Below are positions 21,672 to 31,905 of a stretch of 50,077 bases of DNA, piece after piece. The position numbers were made by a program, and so were the translations under genes. The notes under the pieces were generated by a model. It was given only the letters and a program-made list of their open reading frames with translations. It had not been told where the DNA came from and did not search any database. This stretch comes from Podaxis mareebaensis (lineage: Eukaryota > Basidiomycota > Agaricomycetes > Agaricales > Agaricaceae). The DNA lies in contig JAEUWP010000312.1 of the NCBI GenBank assembly GCA_018524725.1, forward strand, positions 1 to 50,077. Direction: 5' to 3'. Each line of letters begins with the position of its first letter. Position 1 is the stretch's first letter.

Positions 21672-22262
21672 ATGGCTCAGCCTCGTTCCGCAAAGTCCAG
21701 CGGCGATTGGACCAACGCTGAACTTCTCGCTTGCAGCGTCTCCATTACGCCCACTTCCCAGCCGATTCTTTTCTTTCCAATCTGGTTCAGACGCATCGCT
21801 CGACCATCTTGATCCCGCCACCCTCGCTTCCCCGACTGGCGCAGACGGCTCCAACCCCTTTAACGCCACCGCGGACTACATGGCTACCTCGATCTCCCCA
21901 CCCGCGCCACCCAAGAAAGTACCATTGGCGACTTTACTGCCGCGACTCTGAGGCTGTTGGGCTTCAACGAATGACACGTTGTTGGAACTGCTCACTACGC
22001 TATACCCGCGGCGAGATTCAGGGATGCTCAGACCAACGTGTGCATTATCCATCGCCCCATCGCCGTCCAACTTGTGCTCGTCGAGGACAAGACCCTCTTT
22101 AACAAATCCAACGCCCAGGCGCAGGTTGTGGCAGGGGCAACCGCAGCGTTTCAATCCAACAACATGGAGCACGAAGCCAGGGGTCAACATGCCTTAGTGT
22201 CCGCTCGCTATCCATACGCAACTGCGGACGGGAGTGTGAGTTGGCTCAAGGATGAAAAGTAA
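21672..22262 (+). pseudogene. broken hypothetical gene with a PD-(D/E)xK-like stretch
   Basis: Three protein-like segments follow one another in different frames: DHLDPATLASPTGADGSNPF with NATADYM (about 21800-21880); STIGDFTAATLRLLGFNE (about 21920-21972); and VCIIHRPIAVQLVLVEDKTL with FNKSNAQAQVVAGATAAFQS (about 22035-22165). The frame changes and the stop after LGFNE mean the gene is broken. The third segment holds a hydrophobic strand ending in E-D-K, preceded by an Asp/Asn-containing strand, the shape of a PD-(D/E)xK nuclease core. I recall similar uncharacterised proteins as multicopy families in Agaricomycetes, but this is from memory. The C-terminal part after 22262 is missing. Confidence 0.45.
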
Positions 22263-23084
22263 GGCGTGTTAGCATCGGCTTGGGGAGGGGATGTTGGGTT
22301 GAACGAGCGAGCGCGTCGGCGTCTGTCTGACGTTAGGGCTTCTACCAAAGGATTAGAGTAGAGTAGATTGAGATGGGGCTATACGAATAAACTTGTTAAA
22401 GAAAGCTTCGAGGGCGAGAGAGAGAGAGGAAAGAAAACTTCTATTAGCCGCCTAGATAGATAAATACAGCACAGTATTTATGCGTGAAGTATATACAGGC
22501 TGTGTTCAAGATATGGACAAGACCCGTTATACTCTACACAGTCCGTAGGGGCAAAACCAAGTCAGAAGAACCGAGGAAACGAAATAGAATAGAAGCAGGT
22601 TGAGTGGGCGATAAGAGACGAGTCAAAACTTGTTCTTTACAATTAGTAACGACTAGCATATGACTCGTGCTCCGCACGGTTAACGAAGGGAGAGAACAAA
22701 TGAAGTTGAATCTAAATGCAAGGTTGAGAAACGGGTACAGGGTGCAAGTTGGGGTTAGCCGATAAATGTGCGCGTTTGTCTATAGCCTACAAATACGACT
22801 CATATCTACGGGACATTTGAACTCTGCAGAGTTTAGCTTCAAGGTATTTAATATTCCAGGGCCACCAGGGACGAATGCGACCCTGTTTACAATGTGTACT
22901 GGCATTAGTTATGAGGAGCATTCACGGCTGCAGATACTTTTTTTGCCTTTGAGCAAGCCAAGGGGCCCGGTATCAAGTAGTGGAATAGTTAGGCCGACCC
23001 TCTTGCCCTTCGTCGAGACACAAAATATACGTGAAACCCTTATTTCAATATTCCTTCCTGTTCCAACGAACTTCATAACCCAAT
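22263..23084. other. intergenic sequence downstream of P450-3
   Basis: No gene recognised. A GA-rich run lies near 22410-22435 (GAGAGAGAGAGAGG). A plus frame at 22766-23092 has no motif and overlaps the 3' end of P450-3. Confidence 0.45.
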
Positions 23085-23104
23085 TTAAATAACTTCATAA
23101 CCCA
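23069..23104. repeat. 22-bp tandem duplication at the 3' end of P450-3
   Basis: AACTTCATAACCCA occurs at 23069-23082 and again at 23091-23104 with a 22-bp period. The right copy encodes the last codons of P450-3 (MGYEV) and the stop at 23085 lies between the copies, so the left copy is in the 3' untranslated region. Confidence 0.8.
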
Positions 23105-25316
23105 TATATTCCTTCAACAAACCCTCGACGTTCTTGCCTTGGCGTGGGGTAATCCTACACGGGAACGGGACCGGTTGTCTGGTCACATACACATCAATCA
23201 GCACCGTTATACAACGCTCGTCTGGTACTGAAGACTCACGAGATCACGGATGCGTTGAAAAACTTAGGTGTGACTTCAATGGGATTCCCCTCAGAGTCTA
23301 ACTCGGGTGTTATATCGAACAGTGCGAGCATTGACGCCGTCAGCAGGTATATCGTAGACATGGCAAATGGGGCTCCAGGACACGTCCTTGAAGTTGAAGC
23401 AGTTGAGTTTTTGAAGAACGACCGAGGACGACTGAAAAACGAACCTTCTTCCGAAGCCGAATGTCGCGATGTTTTCCGGGTCAAGGATGTCCGTGTTTAT
23501 CTTACCGTCCTTGATAAACCGATCTGGCCTGAATGCTTCGGGATCCGGGAAGGTCTTTTCATCATGGAGTATCGCACTAACGTTCTCAGATTAGCTCAAG
23601 GACGCTGTCAGATCCATGGATTCTTACTAGGCATTCGCAAATACGACGCAATCTTTGGGTATGTAATATCCCTCATAGACATCTTCACTGCTCGTCACAT
23701 GAGGGATTCCTGTAATGGTTATTAGCTTCACCCCTGTCATTAAGCTCAAGCTTTGGACCTAGCGGCAATACAGGGTTCCATCTATAACCAGAATGGTAAT
23801 CGTGCTAGAGGGTATAGAGGGGAGGACATTACCTCAGGACTTCTTTCACAACAGCAGAAAGATACGTCAAATGCGGTCGATCCGAAAAGTTGGGCAACCG
23901 ATCATGCCCAACGATAGCATCAACCTCAGCTTGAGCTTTTTGTTGAACATCCGGATGGGTAAGCATGGCAAGGATAAATGTCAAAGTAGTCGCCACTCGT
24001 GTATCTGTTCCAGCTATATCCAGATATCTGAATCAGCACTCAAACGAAGAGAACGAGCTGAGCAATAAATAGACCCACAACATACCTTTGTATGTCACCG
24101 CTGCTATCTGTTTAATCCGCTGCTTCTGTGCTTCAAAGTCTTGTCGGCTACGATCTTGTTGTTCCAAGCTCCATGAAACAAAACATTCCCGCGTTGTACC
24201 ATCGTCCTGCAACGAAAAGCAAATGGAGGGGGAGGAAGAATAAAAATTACAATCAATCCCACCACCAGCTATACACCACAAGGTATCATACCATCCCTTT
24301 CAATGACGCTTCATACAGCTCGTCAAGCACCCGATATACCAGTGCTGTCCATTCGCGTGCCAAGGTCTTGAACCCTGCTCCAGGCATCCACTCGGGGACG
24401 TACTTCAACGCAGGGATGACATCGACAAGGAAACGTCCAGGCGTGGCTGCACCCTCAGAGACACCATAGACATACTCTTGGAACTGGACAATTGGGTCCT
24501 TCGTTCGTCGGATTCGGATCCCGTATGTTGACGCGGTAGTCAATCCTCCGATGCAGCTGTGGATGCAGACCCGGTCAAAACGGCGCAACACAGTCAATGG
24601 GCGTTTGTACGCGGTACATACTTGACTAGGTGTTCGGGAAAGTTTTGAGGAGACTCGTAGAGATTCGGAAGGAGGCCTTTCCGGATAAAGTCCAGCTGTG
24701 TTTCTTGTTCCTTGTCCATATTCTTCGAGAAGTATTGTTGGAATATCCGACGGTGATTTCTCCATTCGTCACCGTAGGGCATGAATGGGAACAAAAAGTT
24801 AATCTTCATTCTACGTCCCATAAGCATTTCGCATACGGGCTCCAGTATGAGAAATAGAAACCTACACCTCTGCGAGCATCCTTGGTCTCGGACTGTCGCG
24901 TCAAGTCGTTTAAAGATCTCAGTTTAGCCAAATGGGCTATTCAGTCACTCACCGGCTCGAATACAACACCGAACGCTTATCAAGCAGGTCCTGTGCAACC
25001 TTCACATCATTTATGACTAACATGGACTGGTCAAAAGCTCGCAAATACACCAGGTTTGATCCTACGAGACGGTTGTTAGTACTCCAAATACCCAGGAGAG
25101 GTAGCAAAACCCGAGTGGCGCCTCACCGAGTTTCGCTCCAAGCTCCTTGAAAAACTTGTGTTTGTACTCCGCGGGGACATCAAATGCATTCCCTACTAGA
25201 GGCCATCCCGCAAGTCCAGGTGGGAGTGGGAGAAGGGACTTGCGGCAGTAGCGGTAAGCTAGATGAATAGCAATGCAACAAGAGACGACAAGAGCGTCGC
25301 GGAGGCTCAGGGGCAT
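23085..25316 (-). CDS. cytochrome P450 monooxygenase (P450-3), apparently intact
   Basis: A class II microsomal P450 with the same exon plan as P450-2 and P450-5. Order of motifs: anchor (LRDALVVSCCIAIHLAYRY), hinge LLPLPPGLAGWPLVGN, SNLVYLRAFDQSMLVINDVK, a very short exon (RPRPRMLAE) joined through a GTAGGT donor to MKINFLFPFMPYGDEWRNHR, PEWMPGAGF, I-helix IAGTDT, ExxR as KEVLR, WNPVLPLG, IPHVTSSEDVYEGYYIPK, RPDRF, heme loop FGFGRRTCPGAP, end MGYEVI. The intron inside the heme region falls after FGFGRR as in the paralogues. No frameshift was found. Unlike P450-2, -4 and -5, which have A-A-x-E-T, the I-helix keeps the classical A-G-T-D-T. Start chosen at MPLSLRD (25316), where the anchor begins; an in-frame ATG at 25349 adds eleven polar residues. 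Substrate unknown. Confidence 0.93.
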
Positions 25317-25777
25317 ATTGTTATCTAGGTTGATGTGGTCGTGATCCAAACCGTTTGGAGCGTCATGCGTCCCTTGGTTGGACCTTTTGTCTCTAGCGGC
25401 TATGCACGAGACGCCGCAATGTTACGAGAATATTTTCATATCCACCTAAGCGACGATCCCACATCAAAGATTGATCCCAAGAAGGTAACTTCAACATATC
25501 AGTTCATGGGGAAGCACTTCGTGGCACGATCACGCGCCTTGACTCACATTAGTACAGAAGACGCAAACCGAGTGTATGATATATTCTAAACTGCCACGGG
25601 GCATGCTGAGGGTGATCAGTGGTGGTGGTTGAATATCCCATGACTCGTGCTGAGCGCAACATATTACAGGTAACAACGTCTAATAATCTACGAGACAAAT
25701 ACATTACCCGGTGCTTAACAGTTTATAGGCGAGGCAATATAGGATTATAGCAGCACACCATACGGCGATAGTCTGGC
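25317..25777. other. intergenic sequence between P450-3 and GET1
   Basis: P450-3 promoter region and GET1 3' end. A plus frame at 25335-25589 (84 codons) has no recognisable motif. Confidence 0.45.
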
Positions 25778-26602
25778 CTAGTCCATTGCGGCAACAGGGA
25801 TAGGCTCGGTTTTCTCCTTCTGCTTTTCATCCACCTTTTCATTAGCTGCTGCCACCTGTGTTGGGATGAATACAGGCACTATCGACCAAAGATATAGTAT
25901 GAGCCAATCGAACCTAAAGGCACCAGGAACAAAGAAGACACGTACGGATAACATACCGCACAACCCCCTCAAATACCTGTAACACAGACTTACATGCCCA
26001 CGTCCATGTCATAACGCTAACAGAACCCCTGGGAGCAAATGGGAATGCCAACCACCAAGTCACAACGGGGTTGAACCAATTCTGGGGGAGCCAGAACACG
26101 GGCTGAGAACGATATTTCCATGCGATGGCGTATTGGGGGATGTTGACAAGGATCCATAGGAAGGTGCGGAATGCGATGGTAAATGTCGTTCTGCTTGAGG
26201 AGAGTTTTGAGTCTACAAGTGGGCGTAAGATGACAATAGCACCATGAGGTCGGATGCAATAGAAAATACGAACTAAGTTTCTCCAATTCTGACAAATTCT
26301 TATCCACACTCCGTCTCAGCTTCGCCCACTTGGCGAACTGGTCTTGTGCGCTCGTTCGCTGAAGCTCTTGCTTGGTTTTCAGAATGTCGGTCTTGAGCTC
26401 GCTTTGTTTGCGCACGAGGGACCTCTTCGTCACTCCTAGATACATCGAATATGCCTGCCATTTGGGTGCCTGTCAGTGCGCGAACAACAGCAACAGCATG
26501 AGGGTGGTGACTCACGAACTCGCTCAACACACTTTCTCCTATCCACGACACCACTTGAGCTACCAAGACAACTAGGAATGCTACAAGGATCAACGACGGC
26601 AT
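25778..26602 (-). CDS. GET1: GET1/WRB, ER receptor subunit for tail-anchored proteins
   Basis: This is the ER membrane subunit that, with Get2, receives Get3 carrying tail-anchored proteins and inserts them. Four exons give about 215 aa, typical for Get1. Exon 1 is the first membrane segment ([19 protein letters not shown]). Exon 2 is the cytosolic coiled coil that binds Get3 ([20 protein letters not shown], then [19 protein letters not shown] and [12 protein letters not shown]). Exon 3 has the second membrane segment ([18 protein letters not shown]), then [20 protein letters not shown] and a third hydrophobic stretch. Exon 4 reads [18 protein letters not shown] and ends in a charged tail. 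The [10 protein letters not shown] and W-x-L-x-FP signatures are diagnostic of the family. Confidence 0.93.
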
Positions 26603-27622
26603 AGTTGGTCTCTTCTTTTGTGTCCCGTTTTAAATTGGATGCGAGAAGGGAATCTAAACGTGCAAAAATTGCAATGTGGATCCTGACGTGGCCGACGAAT
26701 GCAATGACGCGTTTCCGGAGAAATGTTTCAACAACTTTCGACGAGAGTCTCAGGGCGTTTGAAAATCTGCGACCAGAGTAGAAGCGTAGAGCGAGAGTCA
26801 CTATTCAAAGTGCTGACTCTGACTGAACGGCGTGACCCCTGTGGGGTTGTCCATTAGCGGTTGTCCATTAACATCAATTCAACTCGGTACATGGGGGCTG
26901 GAGAGTATGACTCTCACCTGTGGTTTAAAGAGCCTAGTTATGATCCTGATAAACAGGACAGAGGGGAGGGAGAAAATAGAAGAAGTGGGGGAGGTGGTGA
27001 GTTCTACGCCATCGTGGCAAACCTGAACCACCGGGCGTGTCAGGCACGTGGGAATCAATTGAGCTATCTACTCCAGCACGTTCCAGCGTTCCCCTGTATG
27101 AAAATCTTTCGTCCCACAGTCTCATCGCTTCGTACTCACGAAGGCATGCTGTTTTCAAGTTCACATAGTGGTATTGTTGACACTTATTCAAGATTTTCAA
27201 CTGGTCTCCAAATCGGATAGATTCCGTGATGCCTCAACGTTAGACATGGAATTGTTGCGACTTCGGCTCTCAAGGTCAGTCTTGCAACATTCAGCACCAG
27301 AACCTTCAGGTATCACCAGCACCAGCAATTGGATAAACTCCGGTCCTCGAACCATGCAATCGTACTACGACAAACCATCCTCGAAAGACATCTTGGGAGT
27401 GCCGAAAATGCAGACCAATTAGTTGAGCGGAATTGCATGGTGCATGTGGGTGGTTGTCTCATAGTTGCATGCGAAGAAACGATAAAAAAGCGAACGGATA
27501 CATGCTCTGACGTCGACCTGCTGACATCCATCTCCTGTCTCTACCAGCCTTCCTGTGTTCCTCGATCCTTTGCCGCCCAACCAAGCCAAGGCATGATGTG
27601 TGAAACAAGAGCGGAGGGGATC
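26603..27622. other. intergenic sequence, GET1 promoter to eL39 3' end
   Basis: No gene recognised in about 1 kb. Frames at 26861-27220 and 27329-27691 (plus) are open but without motif, and the second overlaps the last eL39 exon on the other strand. GET1 transcription must begin near 26603-26800. Confidence 0.45.
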
Positions 27623-27962
27623 TTAGATGTTCAGCTTTGTCCTTCGCCAGTGGCGGCGCTTAGCGTTGTACTGTTGGAAATTACACGGTGATTGAATCAG
27701 TAATCGTTACAGGGATTATTGAAACGGGACAGGGGAACGGACTTGGATTTTGGTGTCAGTCTTGAGGCGGAACCATTGGGGGATAGGCCTGACAAGCTTT
27801 GTATCAGTTTCCTAGCTCACAACTACATATAATCTCCTATAACACACCTGTTCTGACGGCCGGCCTTAGCGAGCTTTTGCTTGATGCGGAAGGTCTTTTG
27901 GGAAGGCTGCACGGTCATACGTTCAGCATAACATCTAGAAGGCGCAGTCTGCTCCTCACCAT
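27623..27962 (-). CDS. RPL39: 60S ribosomal protein eL39
   Basis: A small basic protein lining the ribosomal exit tunnel. It is missed by simple frame finding because its four exons are 3, 59, 46 and 48 nt: 27962-27960, 27906-27848, 27788-27743 and 27670-27623. They sum to 52 codons (51 aa), exactly the family length. The reading is M, then PSQKTFRIKQKLAKAGRQNR, PIPQWFRLKTDTKIQ and YNAKRRHWRRTKLNI. Exon 1 is the ATG alone, followed by a GTGAGG donor; the intron ends GTGCAG just before the Pro codon. An ATG inside that intron would give MTVQPSQK, which departs from the conserved MPSQK start and is not preferred. The third intron has an unusual donor, GTCCGT. It is divergent from FKBP2. Confidence 0.93.
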
Positions 27963-28290
27963 CGTCGTTGTCGTCGGTCAGCGGGATCGGGTAAAGGTAT
28001 TCCTGGGCGTTCTCGAAACGGTAATAGAATAAGGTTGGGTTCCGAATGATTGAACTGTACAGGTCCTTCCTCTTTCAGCCATCCTCATCACGGTAGGACC
28101 CGACTCCGCCAAGCCGCACCGTCAGCCGAAGTCGATGATGCCTTTAGATAAGTTTGGCAATTCTCCACGTTCCTCGCATTTCTCAGAATCAGGGACGAGC
28201 TGATTTAGACACGTAACACGACGCCTTCCAAAGTCCGAATACTCGACTACGTAGTTCTCTTATTGACCATCTTGACGAGCGACGGCTACC
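27963..28290. promoter_or_regulatory. shared divergent promoter, eL39 and FKBP2
   Basis: 328 bp between two outward-facing start codons. Both genes serve protein synthesis and folding and could be co-regulated. No specific site could be identified by eye. Confidence 0.5.
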
Positions 28291-28954
28291 ATGCAGTTGT
28301 TGAACTGGCTTCCCTGTTTCCTCCTTGCCGCTATCCTTCCCGTCTTCGCCAAGGAAGCTCCAGAAGAGTTGGTCATCGAGACCGTGTACAAGCCCGACGA
28401 CTGTCCACACCGGGCAAAGACAGGAGATTCAATCCAAGTGCACTACGTGTGTATGCATATATTAAGACAACGCGTATAAACCTAATACGTGTTATCTCGT
28501 GAACAGACTGGAACCTTGTTTTCCAACGGAAACAAATTCGACTCCAGGTATGTGTCGAGTTATCACCAAACTTGGAAAGTGGATCAGACCGAAATATGGC
28601 ATCGACAGCCATGACCGCAACTCGCCGCTTCCTCTGACGCGTACGTCTCTCTCCTTTAGTCCCTAACTCGTCCTATACACACGTCCTTTCTAGTCGGTGT
28701 CGGTCAAGTCATCAAGGGCTGGGACGAAGGTCTCCAAGGCATGTGCCTCAAGGAGAAACGCAAGCTCACTATCCCTGCCAGTAAGGCTTATGGTACGTCC
28801 AAACCAATCACGTCGTCTTAATGGGTACACTAATAGATTTGCTACTCCTCTAGGCGCTCGCGGGTTCGGTAACGTTATCCCTCCTAACTCTGCTCTCGTC
28901 TTCGATGTCGAGCTCGTCGGCTTGGAACCTAAGGCAGGCCGTGAAGAGCTATAA
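28291..28954 (+). CDS. FKBP-type peptidyl-prolyl isomerase, ER-secretory (FKBP2/FKBP13-like)
   Basis: Catalyses cis-trans isomerisation of prolyl bonds in the ER lumen. Five exons (28291-28446, 28507-28547, 28609-28640, 28694-28792, 28854-28954) sum to 143 codons (142 aa), the usual FKBP2 size. Residues 1 to about 20 are a signal peptide ([18 protein letters not shown]). The FKBP fold follows: [60 protein letters not shown] and [11 protein letters not shown]. These include the V-I-K-G-W active-site run and the FDVEL strand. The C-terminus is REEL, a candidate variant of the K/HDEL retrieval signal; FKBP2 proteins commonly end in such tetrapeptides. All introns are GT..AG and in phase. Confidence 0.95.
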
Positions 28955-29254
28955 GAAATCCTTCTACACATGTAATTTTTGTTTGAGTATTTAGTGTGAT
29001 GGACACAGGTCCTTGCCTTTGCTACAACAGTGTGACGGAACGTCAATACAAACATTGCCAAGTATGCGTTCATCTCGAGGGCTTAGTTGAGGCTACTAAC
29101 GTTCCTAGTGGGCTACATCCTATATAATTCATAGATATGCACTCCACTCCTTTTTTCTTGCAACCAATGTTCGATCGTCCCTGAACCTACGACAGAGCCA
29201 AGGCCCTGCGCTGGTTCCTCCGGCTCTGAAGCTAAACCACCCTTCGGCCTCGAG
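28955..29254. other. intergenic sequence after FKBP2
   Basis: FKBP2 3' end. No gene seen. Confidence 0.45.
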
Positions 29255-29640
29255 ATGCCTGGTGAATGGAACCCATTCCTCTGCGATCCCGGGTTCATCC
29301 AAGAAGAAATCTTGCTGATTATCCTGAAACACCTTGGCTGGGAGGATATATTGCGAATCCGTTTCGTAAATGGTCACCAACGCTTCAATAACGCTTCTAT
29401 CCATCCAACTAGCCTTGCTCATCACGTTTAGCTATGTAACTTTACAGCAGTTGATCGATGTTTAGCCTCTTGCTGCACTGACGAGTAATAGCTCTTGTGT
29501 ACAGCACGGCAGAGAAATCGCCTGAGCCCCCAGTGGCAGTCGTTACGAGCAACCGGTGCGTTCTCTACCCTACCAGTCTCCACCTCGATGAAAACCAGTT
29601 TTGCGCAGTTAGCGGTGAATAGCCAGAATGGGCGAGTTAG
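29255..29640 (+). pseudogene. decayed paralogue of the neighbouring F-box gene
   Basis: From the ATG at 29255 the frame reads MPGEWNPFLCD, then EEILLIILKHLGWEDILRIRF. The intact gene at 30133 reads MPSEKNPFLYN, then LEILTEILEHLDWQDVLRVRL. Exon 1 is 111 nt in both, and both meet a GT donor at the same place (29366 here). After the expected intron, a second stretch (about 29515-29610) reads NRLSPQWQSLRATG, matching TAKSIWTSLIATH of the intact protein, but no clean splice joins it in frame and a stop follows. The remaining 85% of the protein is absent. The two copies lie 880 bp apart in the same orientation, so this is a truncated tandem duplicate. Confidence 0.65.
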
Positions 29641-30132
29641 CTAGAGTATTCAATGGCTTGACTCAGTAGATATTTATAAGAAAACTGGACTCGAAGGCAT
29701 GCATGACCCTGCGAAGAAAAATATGTGCTGTTTACTGTATAACACCGAGCGTATCGGGAGCATACTTTAGTTGCGGGGCGGGCCGTGGCTAGCTTAAATG
29801 GACTTGGCAGCAGAGGTGCGATAGGGGCATTTACATTATACTTACAGTAATAGTCACTGAATCCTTTTTTTTGGTGGTGCGTTCCCTTGGAGCCTACCAT
29901 TCAAACCGTTTAATTGAAAGTTGAAACTTGGGAATCAGATTCATTTGCCTGACAAGTGAATCTACGGAACTAACAAATCTCGTCTCTTCTCTACACGCGG
30001 GCCCCGGAAACCTAACTACTGGTACATAGGCTTCAAAGGGCTACAGCGCACCACAAAAAAAATGGGAATCACGTGATCTTGTCCAAAATCCCGAACGAAA
30101 AGTTTGTTATGAAGACCTTGCTTCGCCCTAAG
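29641..30132. other. intergenic sequence and promoter of the F-box gene
   Basis: No gene. A polyA/polyT-bearing stretch; transcription of the F-box gene must start here. Confidence 0.4.
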
Positions 30133-31622
30133 ATGCCTTCTGAAAAGAACCCGTTCTTATACAACATTGAAATCATCCCACTGGAAATCTTGACGGAGAT
30201 TCTGGAACACCTCGATTGGCAGGATGTACTACGAGTTCGCTTGGTGAGTCGGCCATTCAATGTGACTACTTAGCTCTGTTCACCACTTGCACCTAGGCGT
30301 GCAAACGTCTTCATCATGCCTCCACTGCTAAATCTATCTGGACGAGTCTCATCGCAACTCATCAATACAAGGTATCGCCGTCGTTCACCATCCTAGAGAA
30401 ACCGGCAAAGCTCTGCACGAGCGAAGAACTCGAGCGACTGTTCTTGCGTTGGAAAAGAGTTGAACTCTCTTGGTTGCGAAGCACCCCCGACTTAAAGACG
30501 TCGCTACTTTATTCTCCTCGAGGATCTCCACGCGCAATTCATCTCCTTAGAGGTGGACGGTGGCTACTTTGCTCCGATTCCGAGGGAGATGTTTATTACT
30601 ACGATCTCGACATAAGTTATTCCGGGTTTCATTTCCTTTGTCCGACTCCTTTACCTGGTGATTTCATACGCTGGAATCTTATGTCTGTTGATGAAGATTG
30701 GGAATCTCCTATCCTATCGTTCCACCTCGCGACCTGCTGCGGCCCCTATTTCAGGGATACCTCATGGCTGGATGTTTGGCGTGGTACGCTTGTTTTGGAT
30801 GACCGAAATCAACCTGTTGGTCTCCAGGCTAAGCGTTTGGCTCGCCTTCCCTTGTCCCCTGACCTCGGAAAGCCTCATTCTCTCTCGCTCTTTGGCGATT
30901 GTGTCGCTTATATAGAACGGGAGAAACACGAAATTGTCATCATAAACTGGAAAAAGCCTTGGAAGGAGATCCAGCACTCAAGAAAGATCCTGGTCCCCGT
31001 TACAAAACTACATGACGTGAGTCCTATGGATATCTCAAACATGGATTGCCGACAATGATATTTTTAGACCACTCTTCGATTACTTCCCCAGGATCTTCTA
31101 ATGTCCGCGGGCCGTGACATTTCTATCTTCGACCATTCACAAATCCCGGAGGGCGCGTCCAAATCAGACTCGGACTCCAGCATTCAAGTGGCTTACCTCC
31201 CTGATCGTCCGCACTCCTGTGACTTTGTCCCTTCCTCCAACCCCTCACGGCTCGTTTACTGCAATGATCGTGGTATCTATGAATACAATCCGAGGCCTGC
31301 AGCCGCTTTAAGAGAGTCCAAACTAGAACCCTCATTGTTATTCAAGTGGCCCCGGTCGTTCCGTCCCAGATACATCGGTAGCGCCCATTTCTCCCATAAT
31401 CATGGTGTATTGGAGGATTCCGAATCCTTCTTCTTTGTTCGTTATTCCTCGCCGGAAGAACGTAACAGATTGTCGGCAGGCATTTCACAGAGAGATTATC
31501 GTGGTTTAGGACCATCGTCATCCATCCAGATGAGTCCGTACTCGGGAAAGATAGTGTGCCTGGATGTGGCCGGTCACCTGTGGCTGTCAGATGTTTTGGC
31601 AGAAGTAGAAAAAGATCGGTAG
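30133..31622 (+). CDS. F-box protein
   Basis: A substrate adaptor of SCF ubiquitin ligases. Three exons (30133-30243, 30297-31016, 31092-31622) sum to 454 codons (453 aa). The F-box lies at residues about 10-55: IIPLEILTEILEHLDWQDVL, RVRLACKRLHHASTAKSIWT, with the L-P/I-x-E-I, L-x-x-L and V-C/A-K-R-x positions typical of the motif. The rest has repeated short hydrophobic strands with aromatic-Asp endings (GGRWLLCSDSEGDVYYYDLD, LSLFGDCVAYIEREKHEIVI, SGKIVCLDVAGHLWLSDV), which suggests a beta-propeller-like partner-binding domain, though no WD signature is clear. Start: this ATG matches the start of the decayed copy at 29255; an upstream in-frame ATG at 30109 would add eight residues. Basidiomycetes carry large families of such proteins. 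Confidence 0.85.
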
Positions 31623-31679
31623 TTTATATCCCTATGTTCTATCAAACATGAAGATCTTTACAATGTCCATACTGATTAT

Positions 31680-31768
31680 TCAGATGGCCTTCACACCCAT
31701 GAACTCCCTTAGGAGCTTCTTCACGCTCGTACTTAAGCTAGGTGTGATCCTGCATAGGAATTGTAGCA
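31680..31768 (-). pseudogene. stranded last exon of a P450 gene
   Basis: On the minus strand this reads LQFLCRITPSLSTSVKKLLR then EFMGVKAI and a stop at 31680. The last exon of P450-4 (35119-35212) reads VPFPCRITPRPGRSVEKLLG then EFMEAEVI. The match begins just after a CAG acceptor and ends at the stop codon, so it is one whole exon. Nucleotide identity is roughly four in five by eye. No other P450 exon lies next to it: the F-box stop codon is 58 bp to the left and GID5 begins to the right. Confidence 0.75.
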
Positions 31769-31905
31769 CTGCAGTACTCCGGAGTGTCGACATGCCAGAG
31801 TGCGCACTAACCAGCCCATCGTTCAATAATCTACGCGCAGAGTACATATACTCTAATCTACACATGCACCTATCCACATACCAATTTACATGCTACTGCA
31901 CGTCC

